Origin: DATHSY01 sp046729855 | Lineage (GTDB): Bacteria; Actinomycetota; UBA4738; HRBIN12 | Length of the DNA: 64,000 nt | NCBI GenBank assembly: GCA_046729855.1 | Contig: JBKPHM010000012.1 | Location: forward strand, 48,289-112,288 | Reading direction: 5' to 3' | Made by a program: the position numbers and the translations under genes | Shown: piece after piece, positions 17,202 to 25,418 of the stretch | How positions within the stretch are numbered: the stretch's first letter is position 1 | Layout of the letters: every line of letters begins with the position of its first letter | The notes under the pieces: generated by a model | Databases searched by the model: none | Told to the model about the DNA's origin: nothing | Seen by the model: the letters and a program-made list of their open reading frames with translations, nothing else

Positions 17202-18449
17202 CTACGCGATCGCGCGCTCGAGCACCCCGACGACCCGATCGAGCGCCCAGTCGAGGTCCTCCAGCGAGATCACGAGCGGTGGCGCGAGGCGGATCGTGCT
17301 CTCGTGCGTGTCCTTGGCGAGGACGCCTTCGGCGAGCAGCTCCTCGCACCGCGTCCGAGCCGGGATCGCGGCGGGCACCAACTCGATGCCCGCCCACAGG
17401 CCGCGTGCACGGATCTCCGTCACGGCCGGCAGGTCCGCGTCGCGAAGGCGCGAGGCCATGTGCTCGCCGAGCTCCCTCGACCGCTGCTGGTACTCGCCCG
17501 TGCGCAGCATCCGGATCACCTCGAGCCCAATCGCGCAGGCGAGCGGATTACCGCCGAACGTCGACCCGTGCTGGCCTGGCCTGAAGACGCCGAGCACCTC
17601 ACGGTCGGCGACGACGGCCGAGAGCGGCACGATGCCGCCGGCGAGCGCCTTCCCGAGGATCAGGACGTCGGGACGGACGCCTTCGTGCTCGACGGCGAAC
17701 GTGGTGCCGGTCCGCCCGAGCCCCGACTGGATCTCGTCGGCGATCATCAGAGCACGGTGCTCCGTGCACAGCTCGCGGACGCGCCGCAGGTATCCACGCG
17801 GTGGGATGACGACGCCGGCCTCGCCTTGGATCGGCTCGATCAGCACCCCGACGACGTCGCCGTCGAACGCCGATGCGAGCGCGTCGGCGTCGCCGTACGG
17901 CACGGTGACGAACCCCGGCGTGAACGGCCCGAAGTCCGTTCGGGCCGACGGGTCCGTGGAGAACCCGACGATCGTCGTCGTGCGTCCGTGGAAGTTGCCC
18001 GCGAAGGTGAGGATCTTCGCGCGGTCAGGAGCGACGCCCTTGACCATGTACCCCCACTTGCGCGCCGTCTTGATCGCGGTCTCGACGCCCTCGGCCCCCG
18101 TGTTCATCGGCAGGACCATCTCCATGCCGGCGAGATCGCCTAGCTCCTTCGCCCACTCCCCGATCCGATCGTTGTGGAAGGCGCGGCTCGTGAGCGTGAC
18201 GCGGTCCAGCTGGCGCTTCGCCGCCTCGACCAACGCCGGGTGACGGTGGCCGAAGTTGAGCGCCGAGTACGCGGACAGCATGTCGAGGTACCGCCTTCCG
18301 TCCACGTCGGTGACCCAGACGCCCTCGGCCTCTGAGATCACCACGGGCAGCGGGTGGTAGGTGTGCGCCGAATGGCGTTCGACGAGGTCGATCTGCTCCG
18401 CGGTCGCGCTCGCCGCATCGACGGCCGAGCGACCGGCGAGGGTGCTCAT
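17202..18449 (-). CDS. rocD: Ornithine aminotransferase
   Basis: This 415-residue class III PLP enzyme transfers the delta-amino group of ornithine to 2-oxoglutarate, giving glutamate semialdehyde. Signatures are YLDMLSAYSALNFGHRHP, MNTGAEGVETAIKTARKWGY, the PLP-binding LMIADEIQSGLGRTG and the Schiff-base lysine in LILGKALAGGIVPLSAV. The AYSALNFGH and AFHNDRIGEWAK stretches are characteristic of RocD. The ATG at 18449 has GGAGG upstream. It links arginine/ornithine breakdown to the P5C dehydrogenase and ProC encoded about 20 kb away. Confidence 0.93.
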   Translation of the reverse strand: MSTLAGRSAVDAASATAEQIDLVERHSAHTYHPLPVVISEAEGVWVTDVDGRRYLDMLSAYSALNFGHRHPALVEAAKRQLDRVTLTSRAFHNDRIGEWAKELGDLAGMEMVLPMNTGAEGVETAIKTARKWGYMVKGVAPDRAKILTFAGNFHGRTTTIVGFSTDPSARTDFGPFTPGFVTVPYGDADALASAFDGDVVGVLIEPIQGEAGVVIPPRGYLRRVRELCTEHRALMIADEIQSGLGRTGTTFAVEHEGVRPDVLILGKALAGGIVPLSAVVADREVLGVFRPGQHGSTFGGNPLACAIGLEVIRMLRTGEYQQRSRELGEHMASRLRDADLPAVTEIRARGLWAGIELVPAAIPARTRCEELLAEGVLAKDTHESTIRLAPPLVISLEDLDWALDRVVGVLERAIA

Positions 18450-18495
18450 CGGTCGTGCCTCCTGCGCGAGTGGGGCGGCGCGTGGGCGCCGCGGT

Positions 18496-18501
18496 CATCA
18501 T
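18496..18501 (+). promoter_or_regulatory. -10 box of glnE
   Basis: CATCAT, 6 nt before the GTG at 18508; this supports a leaderless glnE and a start inside the much longer open frame. Confidence 0.35.
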
Positions 18502-18507
18502 ACGGTC

Positions 18508-21150
18508 GTGCTGACACCCGAGATCCTGGGACGGACGCTCGCCGAGGCGGCCGACCCGGAGCTCGCACGCGTCGCGCTGTCGCGCGTGGGAGAGTCGCCG
18601 GTCGCCCGCGAGGTCCTCGCACGGGAGGAGGTGCTCGCGCCGGCCGCTCGCGTGCTCGGGTTCTCGAGCGCCGCCGCAGACCTCCTGGTCGCGCACCCGG
18701 AGGAGGTGGAGGCGCTTGCGGATCTGCACGCGCGATCCGCCGTCGAGCTGCACGAGGAGCTCGCCGCAGATGGGGCCAGGTTCGGCGTGGCCGACGGACT
18801 CCGGCGCTTCCGGCGCCGGGCGATGCTGCGGGTGGCCGCGCGCGACCTGGGCGGGGCGCCGTTCGCCGACGTCGTCGCCGAGATCAGCGCCGTCGCCGAG
18901 GCCTGCATCCGGATCGCGATCGGGCGGGTGGCCTATGGTGAGCTCGCCGTGATCGCGTTGGGGAAGCTCGGCGGCGCCGAGCTGAACTACGCCTCCGACG
19001 TCGACCTCCTGTTCGTTCACGCGGGCAGCGGGCCCGACCGTCACGAGGAGGCCGAGCGCCTGGTCGGCGAGACGATCCGGCTGCTCGCAGAGCCGACGGC
19101 GGAGGGGATCGCGCTCCGGGTCGACGCGACGCTCAGGCCCGGCGGTCGGACCGGCCCGCTGTCCCGTTCGCTCGACGCGATGCGTGAGTACTACGAGCGG
19201 CACGCCGCGACGTGGGAGCGGCAGGCCATGATCAAGGCGAGGCCGGTCGCCGGTGATCCGGAGGTCGGGCGCGGGTTCGTCGACGCAGTGACGCCCGTCG
19301 TCTACCCGGACGAGCTGCCGCCCGCGACGATCGATGAGGTCCGCCGGGTGAAGGTCCGACTCGAGGAATACGTCCGCGCGCGTGGCAAGGAGCGCACGGA
19401 GATCAAGCGCGGGCGCGGAGGCATCCGGGACGTCGAGTTCTCTGTGCAGCTCCTGCAGCTCGTCCACGGGCGACGCGACCGGACCCTTCGTCAGCCGAAC
19501 ACGCTGGCTGCGCTCAACGCGCTGGCGGAGGAGGGGTACGTCGCGACCGACGACGCCGAGGCGCTGGCCGACGCGTACCGGTTCCTCCGCACGCTCGAGC
19601 ACCGGCTGCAGATCGTGCGCGACCTCCAGACCCATGAGCTGCCGCCCGATCGTGCGATCCAGACGCGGCTCGCCAGGTCGCTGGGACTCGACGGCGCCGA
19701 CGCGCTCCGCGCCGAGCACACGCGGTGGACGGAGCTAGTCCGCGGACTGCACGAGCGGCTGTTCTACCGACCGCTGCTCGAGGCGTTCGCGGGTCCCACG
19801 GCGCCACGACCCGGCACCGATCGCGAGGCGACCGAGGAGCTGCTCGGCGGGCTCGGGTTCCGCCACCCGTCCGCCGCATACGAGGTGCTGTCGGCGTTGG
19901 TGGCGCCGAGGACCCGGATCGGCAAGGTGCTCGGGAGCGCGTTCCCGGTGATGGCACCCGCGCTCGCGCTCGCCGCCGACCCCGACGCCGCGCTCGTCCG
20001 TCTGTCGCGCGTCGCGGAGGCGGTCGGCGCGGACCCGGTCATCGCGGACGTCGTCGCGACCGACCCGGCCGTGGCTCGGCGGTTGGCGCATGCGGTCTCG
20101 GCGAGCTCGTTCGCGACCGATCTCCTGGTCGCGTCGCCCATGCGGATCTCGGCGCTGCGGGACGGATCCTCGGACGATACCGACGCCGAGCTGATCGGCG
20201 TCGTCGCGCGGTACGCCGGTCGCGAGCTGGCGCCGCGCGACACGGGCGACAGGATCACGGCCGTCGCCGACCGGGTCATCCGGGATGCCGTCGCTGCCGT
20301 CGACGTCGCCCTGCCGCTCGCAGTGATCGGGCTCGGGAAGCTCGGCGCGCGCGAGCTCAACTTCGCGTCGGATGTCGACGTGGTGTTCGTGTACGACGGC
20401 GAGGGGTCGGGCGACTTCCGCAGGGCGTCCGACGCAGCCGAGGCGGTGCTGCGGTCGATCCACGAGGCGGGCTGGGAGCCGGACGCGGACCTGCGCCCGG
20501 AAGGCAAGGCCGGGCCGCTCGCGCGCTCGTTCGTCGCGTACCTCGAGTACTGGGAGCGGTACGCGCAGACGTGGGAGTTCCAATCGCTACTGCGTGCCAG
20601 GTTCGTCGCCGGCGACGCCGACGTGGGGCGTCGGTTCTGTTCGTTCGCGTCCGACTTCGCGTATCCCGAGCGCCTGACGGTCGACCGCGTCGGCGAGATG
20701 CGACGCATGCGCGAGCGGGTGGAACGCGAGCGCGTCCGTCCTCCCGAGGCGGCGCGGTACCACTTCAAGCTGGGGTATGGCTCGCTCGCCGACGTGCAGT
20801 TCGCCGTCGAGCTCGCCCTGACGCGGTTCGGCGCACGGCACGAGGACGTCCGGACGACCGGTACGCTCGACGCGATCGAACGGCTCGCACGCGAGCGGCT
20901 GGTCGAAGACGCGGTCGCGTTGTCCCTAGCGGAGGCGTTCGTGTTCCTGAGCGACGTGAAGAATGCGCTCGAGGTCGACCGCCGCGTCCACGCCGAGGCG
21001 CTCCCGGCGTCGGCGGAGAAGCTCACCGTGCTGGCGCGCCGGCTGGGCTACGAGGAGTACCCGGCTCAGGCATTCCTGGACGACTACCGGCGGGTCACGC
21101 GCCGCGCGCGCCGGGCGATGGAGCGGGTGTTCTACGAGTCCACGGAGTGA
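18508..21150 (+). CDS. glnE: Bifunctional glutamine synthetase adenylyltransferase/deadenylylase
   Basis: This 880-residue enzyme adenylylates and deadenylylates GSI-beta glutamine synthetase. Two nucleotidyltransferase halves are visible: LGKLGGAELNYASDVDLLFVH (SDVD at 163-166) and GLGKLGARELNFASDVDVVFVYD (about 607-625). Each is followed by a helical domain (RGRGGIRDVEFSVQLLQLVHG; YGSLADVQFAVELAL). Both metal-binding aspartate pairs are intact, so both activities are likely. It is shorter than most GlnE (about 950-1000) at the N terminus. The open frame reaches 18361, but the GTG at 18508 fits the family and has a -10 box. Its target glnA lies 1.3 kb downstream. Confidence 0.93.
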   Translation: MLTPEILGRTLAEAADPELARVALSRVGESPVAREVLAREEVLAPAARVLGFSSAAADLLVAHPEEVEALADLHARSAVELHEELAADGARFGVADGLRRFRRRAMLRVAARDLGGAPFADVVAEISAVAEACIRIAIGRVAYGELAVIALGKLGGAELNYASDVDLLFVHAGSGPDRHEEAERLVGETIRLLAEPTAEGIALRVDATLRPGGRTGPLSRSLDAMREYYERHAATWERQAMIKARPVAGDPEVGRGFVDAVTPVVYPDELPPATIDEVRRVKVRLEEYVRARGKERTEIKRGRGGIRDVEFSVQLLQLVHGRRDRTLRQPNTLAALNALAEEGYVATDDAEALADAYRFLRTLEHRLQIVRDLQTHELPPDRAIQTRLARSLGLDGADALRAEHTRWTELVRGLHERLFYRPLLEAFAGPTAPRPGTDREATEELLGGLGFRHPSAAYEVLSALVAPRTRIGKVLGSAFPVMAPALALAADPDAALVRLSRVAEAVGADPVIADVVATDPAVARRLAHAVSASSFATDLLVASPMRISALRDGSSDDTDAELIGVVARYAGRELAPRDTGDRITAVADRVIRDAVAAVDVALPLAVIGLGKLGARELNFASDVDVVFVYDGEGSGDFRRASDAAEAVLRSIHEAGWEPDADLRPEGKAGPLARSFVAYLEYWERYAQTWEFQSLLRARFVAGDADVGRRFCSFASDFAYPERLTVDRVGEMRRMRERVERERVRPPEAARYHFKLGYGSLADVQFAVELALTRFGARHEDVRTTGTLDAIERLARERLVEDAVALSLAEAFVFLSDVKNALEVDRRVHAEALPASAEKLTVLARRLGYEEYPAQAFLDDYRRVTRRARRAMERVFYESTE

Positions 21151-21161
21151 GGAGGGAACGG

Positions 21162-21545
21162 GTGGACCGCAGGGTGGTCGGGTCGGGCTCGCCGTACGAG
21201 CCGGTGATCGGGTTCTCGCGTGCCGTCGTCGTCGGACACCACGTCGTGGTCTCCGGCACGGCGCCGATCATGCCGGACGGAGGCGATCCGCCTGCGGACG
21301 CGTACGGCCAGATGCGCCGATGTCTCAAGATCGTCGAGGGGGCGCTCCGCGAGACGGGGGCGGATCTCTCCGACGTCGTCCGTACGCGGACGTACCTGAC
21401 GGACGTCGAGGACTGGCGGGAGGTTGGGCGCGCCCACGGCGAGGCGTTCTCCGGGATCCGTCCGGCCAGCACGATGGTCGTCGTGACCGGGTTTCTCGAC
21501 CCGCGCTGGCGAGTGGAGCTCGAGGTCGACGCCATCGTGGCGTGA
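21162..21545 (+). CDS. RidA family protein
   Basis: This 127-residue protein of the RidA/YjgF fold deaminates reactive enamine or imine intermediates. Typical segments are VVVSGTAPI, QMRRCLKIVEGALRETGADLSDVVRTRTYLTDVEDW and RPASTMVVVTGFLDPRWRVELEVDAIVA. The imine-binding arginine is replaced: where classical RidA has CxxR or ARxxV it reads DPRWRVELE, still offering arginine. The GTG at 21162 follows GGAGGGAA, 11 bp after the glnE stop, so it is probably co-transcribed with glnE. Confidence 0.9.
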   Translation: MDRRVVGSGSPYEPVIGFSRAVVVGHHVVVSGTAPIMPDGGDPPADAYGQMRRCLKIVEGALRETGADLSDVVRTRTYLTDVEDWREVGRAHGEAFSGIRPASTMVVVTGFLDPRWRVELEVDAIVA

Positions 21546-21552
21546 CGGCGGG

Positions 21553-22443
21553 TCAGATCCGTTCGATCGCCCGGGGCGCCATCCGTGGGCCGAACCTTGG
21601 CGGGCCGATCCCGGCGGCCTCGAGCAAGAGTTGGACGAGGCCGCGGAACGGCCGATACGGCTCCAGCAGCTCTAGCATCCGCTCGTCGTTCCCGCGCGGC
21701 TCCCGAGCGAGCGCCCAGGCGACGACGTGTGGCACGTGAAAGTCACCCAGGGAGACGGCGTCGGCGTCGCCGAGCCCCACCCGCGCGACCTCGGCGACGC
21801 TCCATGGCCCGACGCCGCGGATGGACGCGATCCGTGCGTGGGCCGCATCGAGCGGGAGCTCGGCAGCGGCGTCGAGCCACGCGACCTTCGTGCAGACCTT
21901 CCGGACCACCTCCGCACGCCGGCGCTCGATCCCGAACGGATGCATCGCGAAGTACGGCAGCCCGGCCAGGCGCGACGGATCCGGCGGCAGCACGAGCCCG
22001 GCCGGACCGGGCGCCGGTTCCGCGAACGCCGACGCCATCCGCCGGTACGCCCGCCGGGCCTCCACGCCGGTGACCTTCTGCTCGAGGATCGTCGGGATCA
22101 GGTGCTCGACGACCAGCCCCGTTCGTGGGATCCGCAGCCCGCGGAGACGGCGCCACGCCTCGCGGACAGGGCCGCGGGGCGGTTCGAACGCCTCCGAGCC
22201 GTCCTCGAGCCCGAGCCATCCGGGCGCCCGATCGAGGACCCAGGCGGACCCGGCTCCCCATGCGGTCGCCTCGACGCCGTCCTGGCGGTGCTCGAACCGG
22301 ACGGTCGCCGGCCCCTCGGGGGTGCGCGCCGCCCGCCACACCTCGTCCGGCGATATGCGCGTCGTCGGATCGCCCGTCCCGCGACGCAAGGGGAAGAACG
22401 TCGCTGGGAGGTCGACGTGCGCCGGAACGAACCGCGTCCGCAC
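21553..22443 (-). CDS. HhH-GPD DNA glycosylase (AlkA-like)
   Basis: This 296-residue protein is of the helix-hairpin-helix GPD superfamily. An N-terminal TBP-like domain (about 1-110) is followed by HLIPTILEQKVTGVEARRAYRRM. The HhH motif IRGVGPWSVAEVARVGLGD leads to DADAVSLGDFHVP, whose last aspartate is the expected catalytic residue. This layout is that of 3-methyladenine DNA glycosylase II-type enzymes that excise alkylated bases. It has no Fe-S cysteines. The GTG start is 40 bp downstream of glnA on the same strand. Confidence 0.85.
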   Translation of the reverse strand: MRTRFVPAHVDLPATFFPLRRGTGDPTTRISPDEVWRAARTPEGPATVRFEHRQDGVEATAWGAGSAWVLDRAPGWLGLEDGSEAFEPPRGPVREAWRRLRGLRIPRTGLVVEHLIPTILEQKVTGVEARRAYRRMASAFAEPAPGPAGLVLPPDPSRLAGLPYFAMHPFGIERRRAEVVRKVCTKVAWLDAAAELPLDAAHARIASIRGVGPWSVAEVARVGLGDADAVSLGDFHVPHVVAWALAREPRGNDERMLELLEPYRPFRGLVQLLLEAAGIGPPRFGPRMAPRAIERI

Positions 22444-22483
22444 GATCGGCAGGCTAGCGGAACGGCGCTACGCCCGATGGTTG

Positions 22484-23914
22484 CTACAGGTCATAGTAGA
22501 GCCAGAACTCGTACGGGTGAGGCCGCAGCCGCACCTGATCGAGCTCGCGCAGGCGCTTGTACTCGATCCACGTGTCGATGACGTCCTGCGTGAAGACGCC
22601 GCCCTCGAGCAGCCACTGGTGGTCGGCCTCGAGCGCGTCGAGCACCTCCTCGAGCGAACCTGGGACCTGCTTCACCGTGCCCTTCTCTTCGGGCGGGAGG
22701 TCGTACAGGTCCTTATCGATCGGCTCGGGCGGCTCGGTCTTGTTCTTGACGCCGTCGAGGCCCGCCATGAGCTGCGCGGCGAACGAGAGGTACGGGTTGC
22801 ACGATGGATCGGGCGTCCGGAACTCGAGCCGTTTGGCCGCCGGGCTCTTGAAGTACTGCGGGATGCGCACACACGCGCTGCGGTTCCGCTGGGAGTACAC
22901 GAGGTTGATCGGCGCCTCGTAGCCGGGGACCAGCCGCCGGTACGAGTTCGTCGTGGGGTTCGTGAACGCGAGCAGGGACGGTGCATGAGCGATCAACCCT
23001 CCGATGTACCAACGGGCCGTGTCGGAGATCCCGGCGTAGCCGATCTCGTCCCAGAACAGGTTCTCGTCGTCACGCCACAGGCTCTGGTGCGTATGCATGC
23101 CCGAGCCGTTGTCCTGAAAGATCGGCTTGGGCATGAACGTGACGGTCTTGCCGGCCGCCCGCGCCGTGTTCTTGACGACGTACTTGTACTTCATCACATT
23201 GTCGGCGGTGCACAGTAACGTGTCGTAGCGGATGTCGATCTCCGCCTGGCCGGCCGTGCCGACCTCGTGGTGGTGCACCTCGATCTGGATCCCAACCCTC
23301 TGGAGGTTCAACACCATCTCCGAGCGAAGGTCCTGGAAGTGGTCCATGGGGGGCAGGGGGAAGTAGCCCTCCTTGTACCGCGGCTTGTATCCGAGGTTGG
23401 GTTCGCCCGACAGCTCACGCTCCCGGCCCGCGTTCCATACGCCCTCGATCGCGTCCACGTGGTAGTAGCCCTCGTGCTGGTTCTGGTCGAACCGCACCGA
23501 GTCGAAGATGTAGAACTCGCACTCCGGGCCCCAGTACGACGTGTCGGCGATCCCGGTCTGCTTGAGGTGCAGCTCGGCCTTGCGCGCGATGTACCGCGGA
23601 TCGCGCGTGTACATCTCGCCCGTGACGGGGTCCCTCACGAAGCAGTGCAGGTTCAGGGTCGCGTGCTTGGTGAACGGATCCATGTACGCGGTCTCGGGAT
23701 CCGGCACGAGCAACATGTCGGACTCCTGGATCTCCTGGAATCCGCGGATCGACGACCCATCGAAGCCGAGGCCGTCCGAGAAGCTGTCCTCGGTGAGCTC
23801 GGACAGCGGGATCGAGAAGTGCTGCATGAGTCCGGGCAGGTCCGAGAACCGCAGGTCGACGATCTCGGCGCCCTCCTCCCTGGTGAGGGCCAGGACCTCC
23901 TTCGGCGTCGTCAT
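22484..23914 (-). CDS. glnA: Glutamine synthetase, GSI-beta type (adenylylatable)
   Basis: This 476-residue enzyme is the main ammonium-assimilating glutamine synthetase type. Signatures are GLGFDGSSIRGFQEIQESDM, GPECEFYIFD, VHHHEVGTAGQAEIDIRY, the ATP site FMPKPIFQDNGSGMHTHQS and the GSI-beta insert. The adenylylation loop IDKDLYDLPPEE is present with the target tyrosine at about residue 404. With glnE nearby, covalent control is expected. The ATG at 23914 follows GAAGGGGG. A -10 box (23977-23982) and a GlnR-like operator (24004-24019) lie upstream, implying nitrogen-responsive transcription. Confidence 0.97.
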   Translation of the reverse strand: MTTPKEVLALTREEGAEIVDLRFSDLPGLMQHFSIPLSELTEDSFSDGLGFDGSSIRGFQEIQESDMLLVPDPETAYMDPFTKHATLNLHCFVRDPVTGEMYTRDPRYIARKAELHLKQTGIADTSYWGPECEFYIFDSVRFDQNQHEGYYHVDAIEGVWNAGRERELSGEPNLGYKPRYKEGYFPLPPMDHFQDLRSEMVLNLQRVGIQIEVHHHEVGTAGQAEIDIRYDTLLCTADNVMKYKYVVKNTARAAGKTVTFMPKPIFQDNGSGMHTHQSLWRDDENLFWDEIGYAGISDTARWYIGGLIAHAPSLLAFTNPTTNSYRRLVPGYEAPINLVYSQRNRSACVRIPQYFKSPAAKRLEFRTPDPSCNPYLSFAAQLMAGLDGVKNKTEPPEPIDKDLYDLPPEEKGTVKQVPGSLEEVLDALEADHQWLLEGGVFTQDVIDTWIEYKRLRELDQVRLRPHPYEFWLYYDL

Positions 23915-23976
23915 GCTCGTAGTCCCCCTTCTCTTGCCTGGCTCGTTGCCTTGGCTCTTGGCCGGCCGACCGGACG

Positions 23977-23982
23977 AGCGTA
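23977..23982 (-). promoter_or_regulatory. -10 box of glnA
   Basis: TACGCT on the minus strand gives a transcript with roughly a 55-nt leader before the ATG at 23914. The putative GlnR box sits about 22 bp further upstream, overlapping the -35 position. Confidence 0.45.
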
Positions 23983-24003
23983 GGGCCGTCCCGCCCCGCC
24001 GTT

Positions 24004-24019
24004 GTTTCGCCACCGTTAA
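24004..24019 (-). promoter_or_regulatory. GlnR-type operator upstream of glnA
   Basis: The minus strand reads TTAAC-GGTGGC-GAAAC. This fits the actinobacterial GlnR box pattern gTnAC-n6-GaAAc at all but the weakly conserved first base. It is about 40 bp upstream of the predicted glnA start of transcription, a normal activator position. A second adjacent copy is only partly recognisable. Confidence 0.5.
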
Positions 24020-24136
24020 CTCTTCGTTGCCGGCAACCACAGCGGTGCGCGATGAGCGACAGGGCCCGCCGGGTCGGCCGCATGTCGGGTGGGGTGCTCC
24101 GGTGTAGCCGCGGCCCGGTCTGCCGATACAACACGG

Positions 24137-24430
24137 ATGAGGGTCCTGGCGACGCCGGAAGCACGGCGCCTGATCCGCGAACGCGGCGGGCTGCTCTTCC
24201 TGCGGCTCCGCAAGCACGCATCGGGGATCCGCACGCCGCTACCGACCCTTACCGCCTCGACCGAGCCACCCGGCCCGGAGGCGCTGGACTACCAGCGCTT
24301 CGAGGCGAACGACATCGTGGTGTTCCTTTCGCCGGGCATCCGCCCGCCCCACGAGCTCCAGCTTCACGTCCGAGGCTGGCTGAAGCGGCGGATCCAGGCC
24401 TTCTGGAACGGGTCCCTGTTCGTGCTCTGA
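24137..24430 (+). CDS. Small conserved protein of unknown function (97 aa)
   Basis: This 97-residue protein begins MRVLATPEARRLIRERGGLLFLRLR and ends LQLHVRGWLKRRIQAFWNGSLFVL. The order of elements recalls short actinobacterial proteins with a HesB/IscA-like fold, but it has no cysteines and so cannot bind an Fe-S cluster in that way. The ATG at 24137 is the sensible start; an upstream in-frame ATG at 24089 has no support. It is divergent from glnA and convergent on glnR (3-bp gap), so it sits inside the nitrogen block. Function unknown. Confidence 0.6.
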   Translation: MRVLATPEARRLIRERGGLLFLRLRKHASGIRTPLPTLTASTEPPGPEALDYQRFEANDIVVFLSPGIRPPHELQLHVRGWLKRRIQAFWNGSLFVL

Positions 24431-24433
24431 GGC

Positions 24434-25090
24434 TCAGAGGTCGGCGGTCCGGTATCCGACCCCGCGGATCGTCTCGATCAGGTGCTCGTGCTCCGGTCCG
24501 AGCTTGGATCGGAGCCGCCGCACGTGAACGTCGACGGTCCGCGTGCCGCCGTAGAAGTCGTATCCCCAGACCTCGCGCAGCAGCGCCGGCCGCGTGAAGA
24601 CGCGTCCCGGCCGCGACGCCAGGAACCGCAAGAGCTCGAACTCCTTGAACGTGAGGTCGAGCGCACGGCCGCCGACCGCCACCTGATACGTGTCGACGTC
24701 CAGGACCAGCGGCCCCAGGCGCACCGTCGCGCCCTCGCTCGAGCCGAGTCGCCGGCGGAGCATCGCGAGCCGCACGCGGATCTCGGCCGCCGACGCGCCC
24801 GGGAACAGCAGTTCGTCGGCGACCTGGTCCCAGGCGAACCGTTCGAGGTCGCGACGCTCGACGATCGCGACCGCCGGAAGGGTCGCGCTGCGGGCGCGGA
24901 GGGCCCGAAGCACCGCGAACGCCTGTCCGGGGTTCTCTGCCGCGTCGACGAGCAGGACCTCGGGCGCGAGCCCGACGACATGGCCCACGACCGCGACGGA
25001 CAGGTGCTCGGTCTTGAGGTCGGGCTCGGGCGAGGCCGCGGGCAGCGCCTCGGCGAGGGATCGGTCGCTGAGCAGCACGATCGGAGCCAC
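24434..25090 (-). CDS. glnR: GlnR-family nitrogen response regulator
   Basis: This 218-residue OmpR-type regulator has a degenerate receiver domain (about 1-115), with VLLVDAAENPGQAF in place of a full phospho-acceptor pocket. That is typical of GlnR, which works without phosphorylation. The winged-helix DNA-binding domain is very conserved: LDLTFKEFELLRFLASRPGRVFTR, EVWGYDFYGGTRTVDVHVRRLRSKLGPEHE, IRGVGYR. The GTG at 25090 fits the domain start. No sensor kinase is adjacent. Position near glnA, which carries a GlnR-like box, supports the call; another OmpR-type regulator such as an MtrA relative is less likely. Confidence 0.85.
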   Translation of the reverse strand: MAPIVLLSDRSLAEALPAASPEPDLKTEHLSVAVVGHVVGLAPEVLLVDAAENPGQAFAVLRALRARSATLPAVAIVERRDLERFAWDQVADELLFPGASAAEIRVRLAMLRRRLGSSEGATVRLGPLVLDVDTYQVAVGGRALDLTFKEFELLRFLASRPGRVFTRPALLREVWGYDFYGGTRTVDVHVRRLRSKLGPEHEHLIETIRGVGYRTADL

Positions 25091-25143
25091 GACCCCGGGG
25101 AGCGTACCAGCGCCCCCGACCGCGGCGGTAACGTGGTGCCGGG

Positions 25144-25389
25144 ATGGGGACCGTCGAGGTGCGGCTGTTCGCGGCGCTCCGCGATCTCGCGGGGGCGCCG
25201 ACGGTCCGCGCCGAGGGGACGACCGTCGGCGCGGTCGTCCAGGACCTGTCGGTGCGCTACGGCGAGCGATTCGGAACGATCGCGCGGGCCGGGACGGTCG
25301 TCGTCGACGGCGAGCGCGCGGCGCATGACCACCCGCTCGTGGGCGGGGAGGAGGTCGCCGTCCTGCCGCCGTTCTCGGGCGGCGCCTGA
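25144..25389 (+). CDS. MoaD/ThiS-family sulfur carrier
   Basis: This 81-residue ubiquitin-like protein ends in the diagnostic GG (PFSGGA, one residue past the diglycine). The beta-grasp pattern TVEVRLFAALRDLAG and VVDGERAAHDHPLVGGEEVAVLPPFSGG is typical of MoaD, which passes sulfur to molybdopterin synthase. The extra C-terminal alanine after GG would need removal before adenylylation, or the protein is a general sulfur carrier. No other molybdopterin genes are present here. It is followed 29 bp later by the lipid kinase gene. Confidence 0.88.
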   Translation: MGTVEVRLFAALRDLAGAPTVRAEGTTVGAVVQDLSVRYGERFGTIARAGTVVVDGERAAHDHPLVGGEEVAVLPPFSGGA

Positions 25390-25404
25390 GCAACCGCACA
25401 CTGA

Positions 25405-25410
25405 GATACT
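25405..25410 (+). promoter_or_regulatory. -10 box of the 25419 lipid kinase gene
   Basis: GATACT, 8 nt before the GTG at 25419; a leaderless layout. Confidence 0.4.
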
Positions 25411-25418
25411 CGTAGCTC

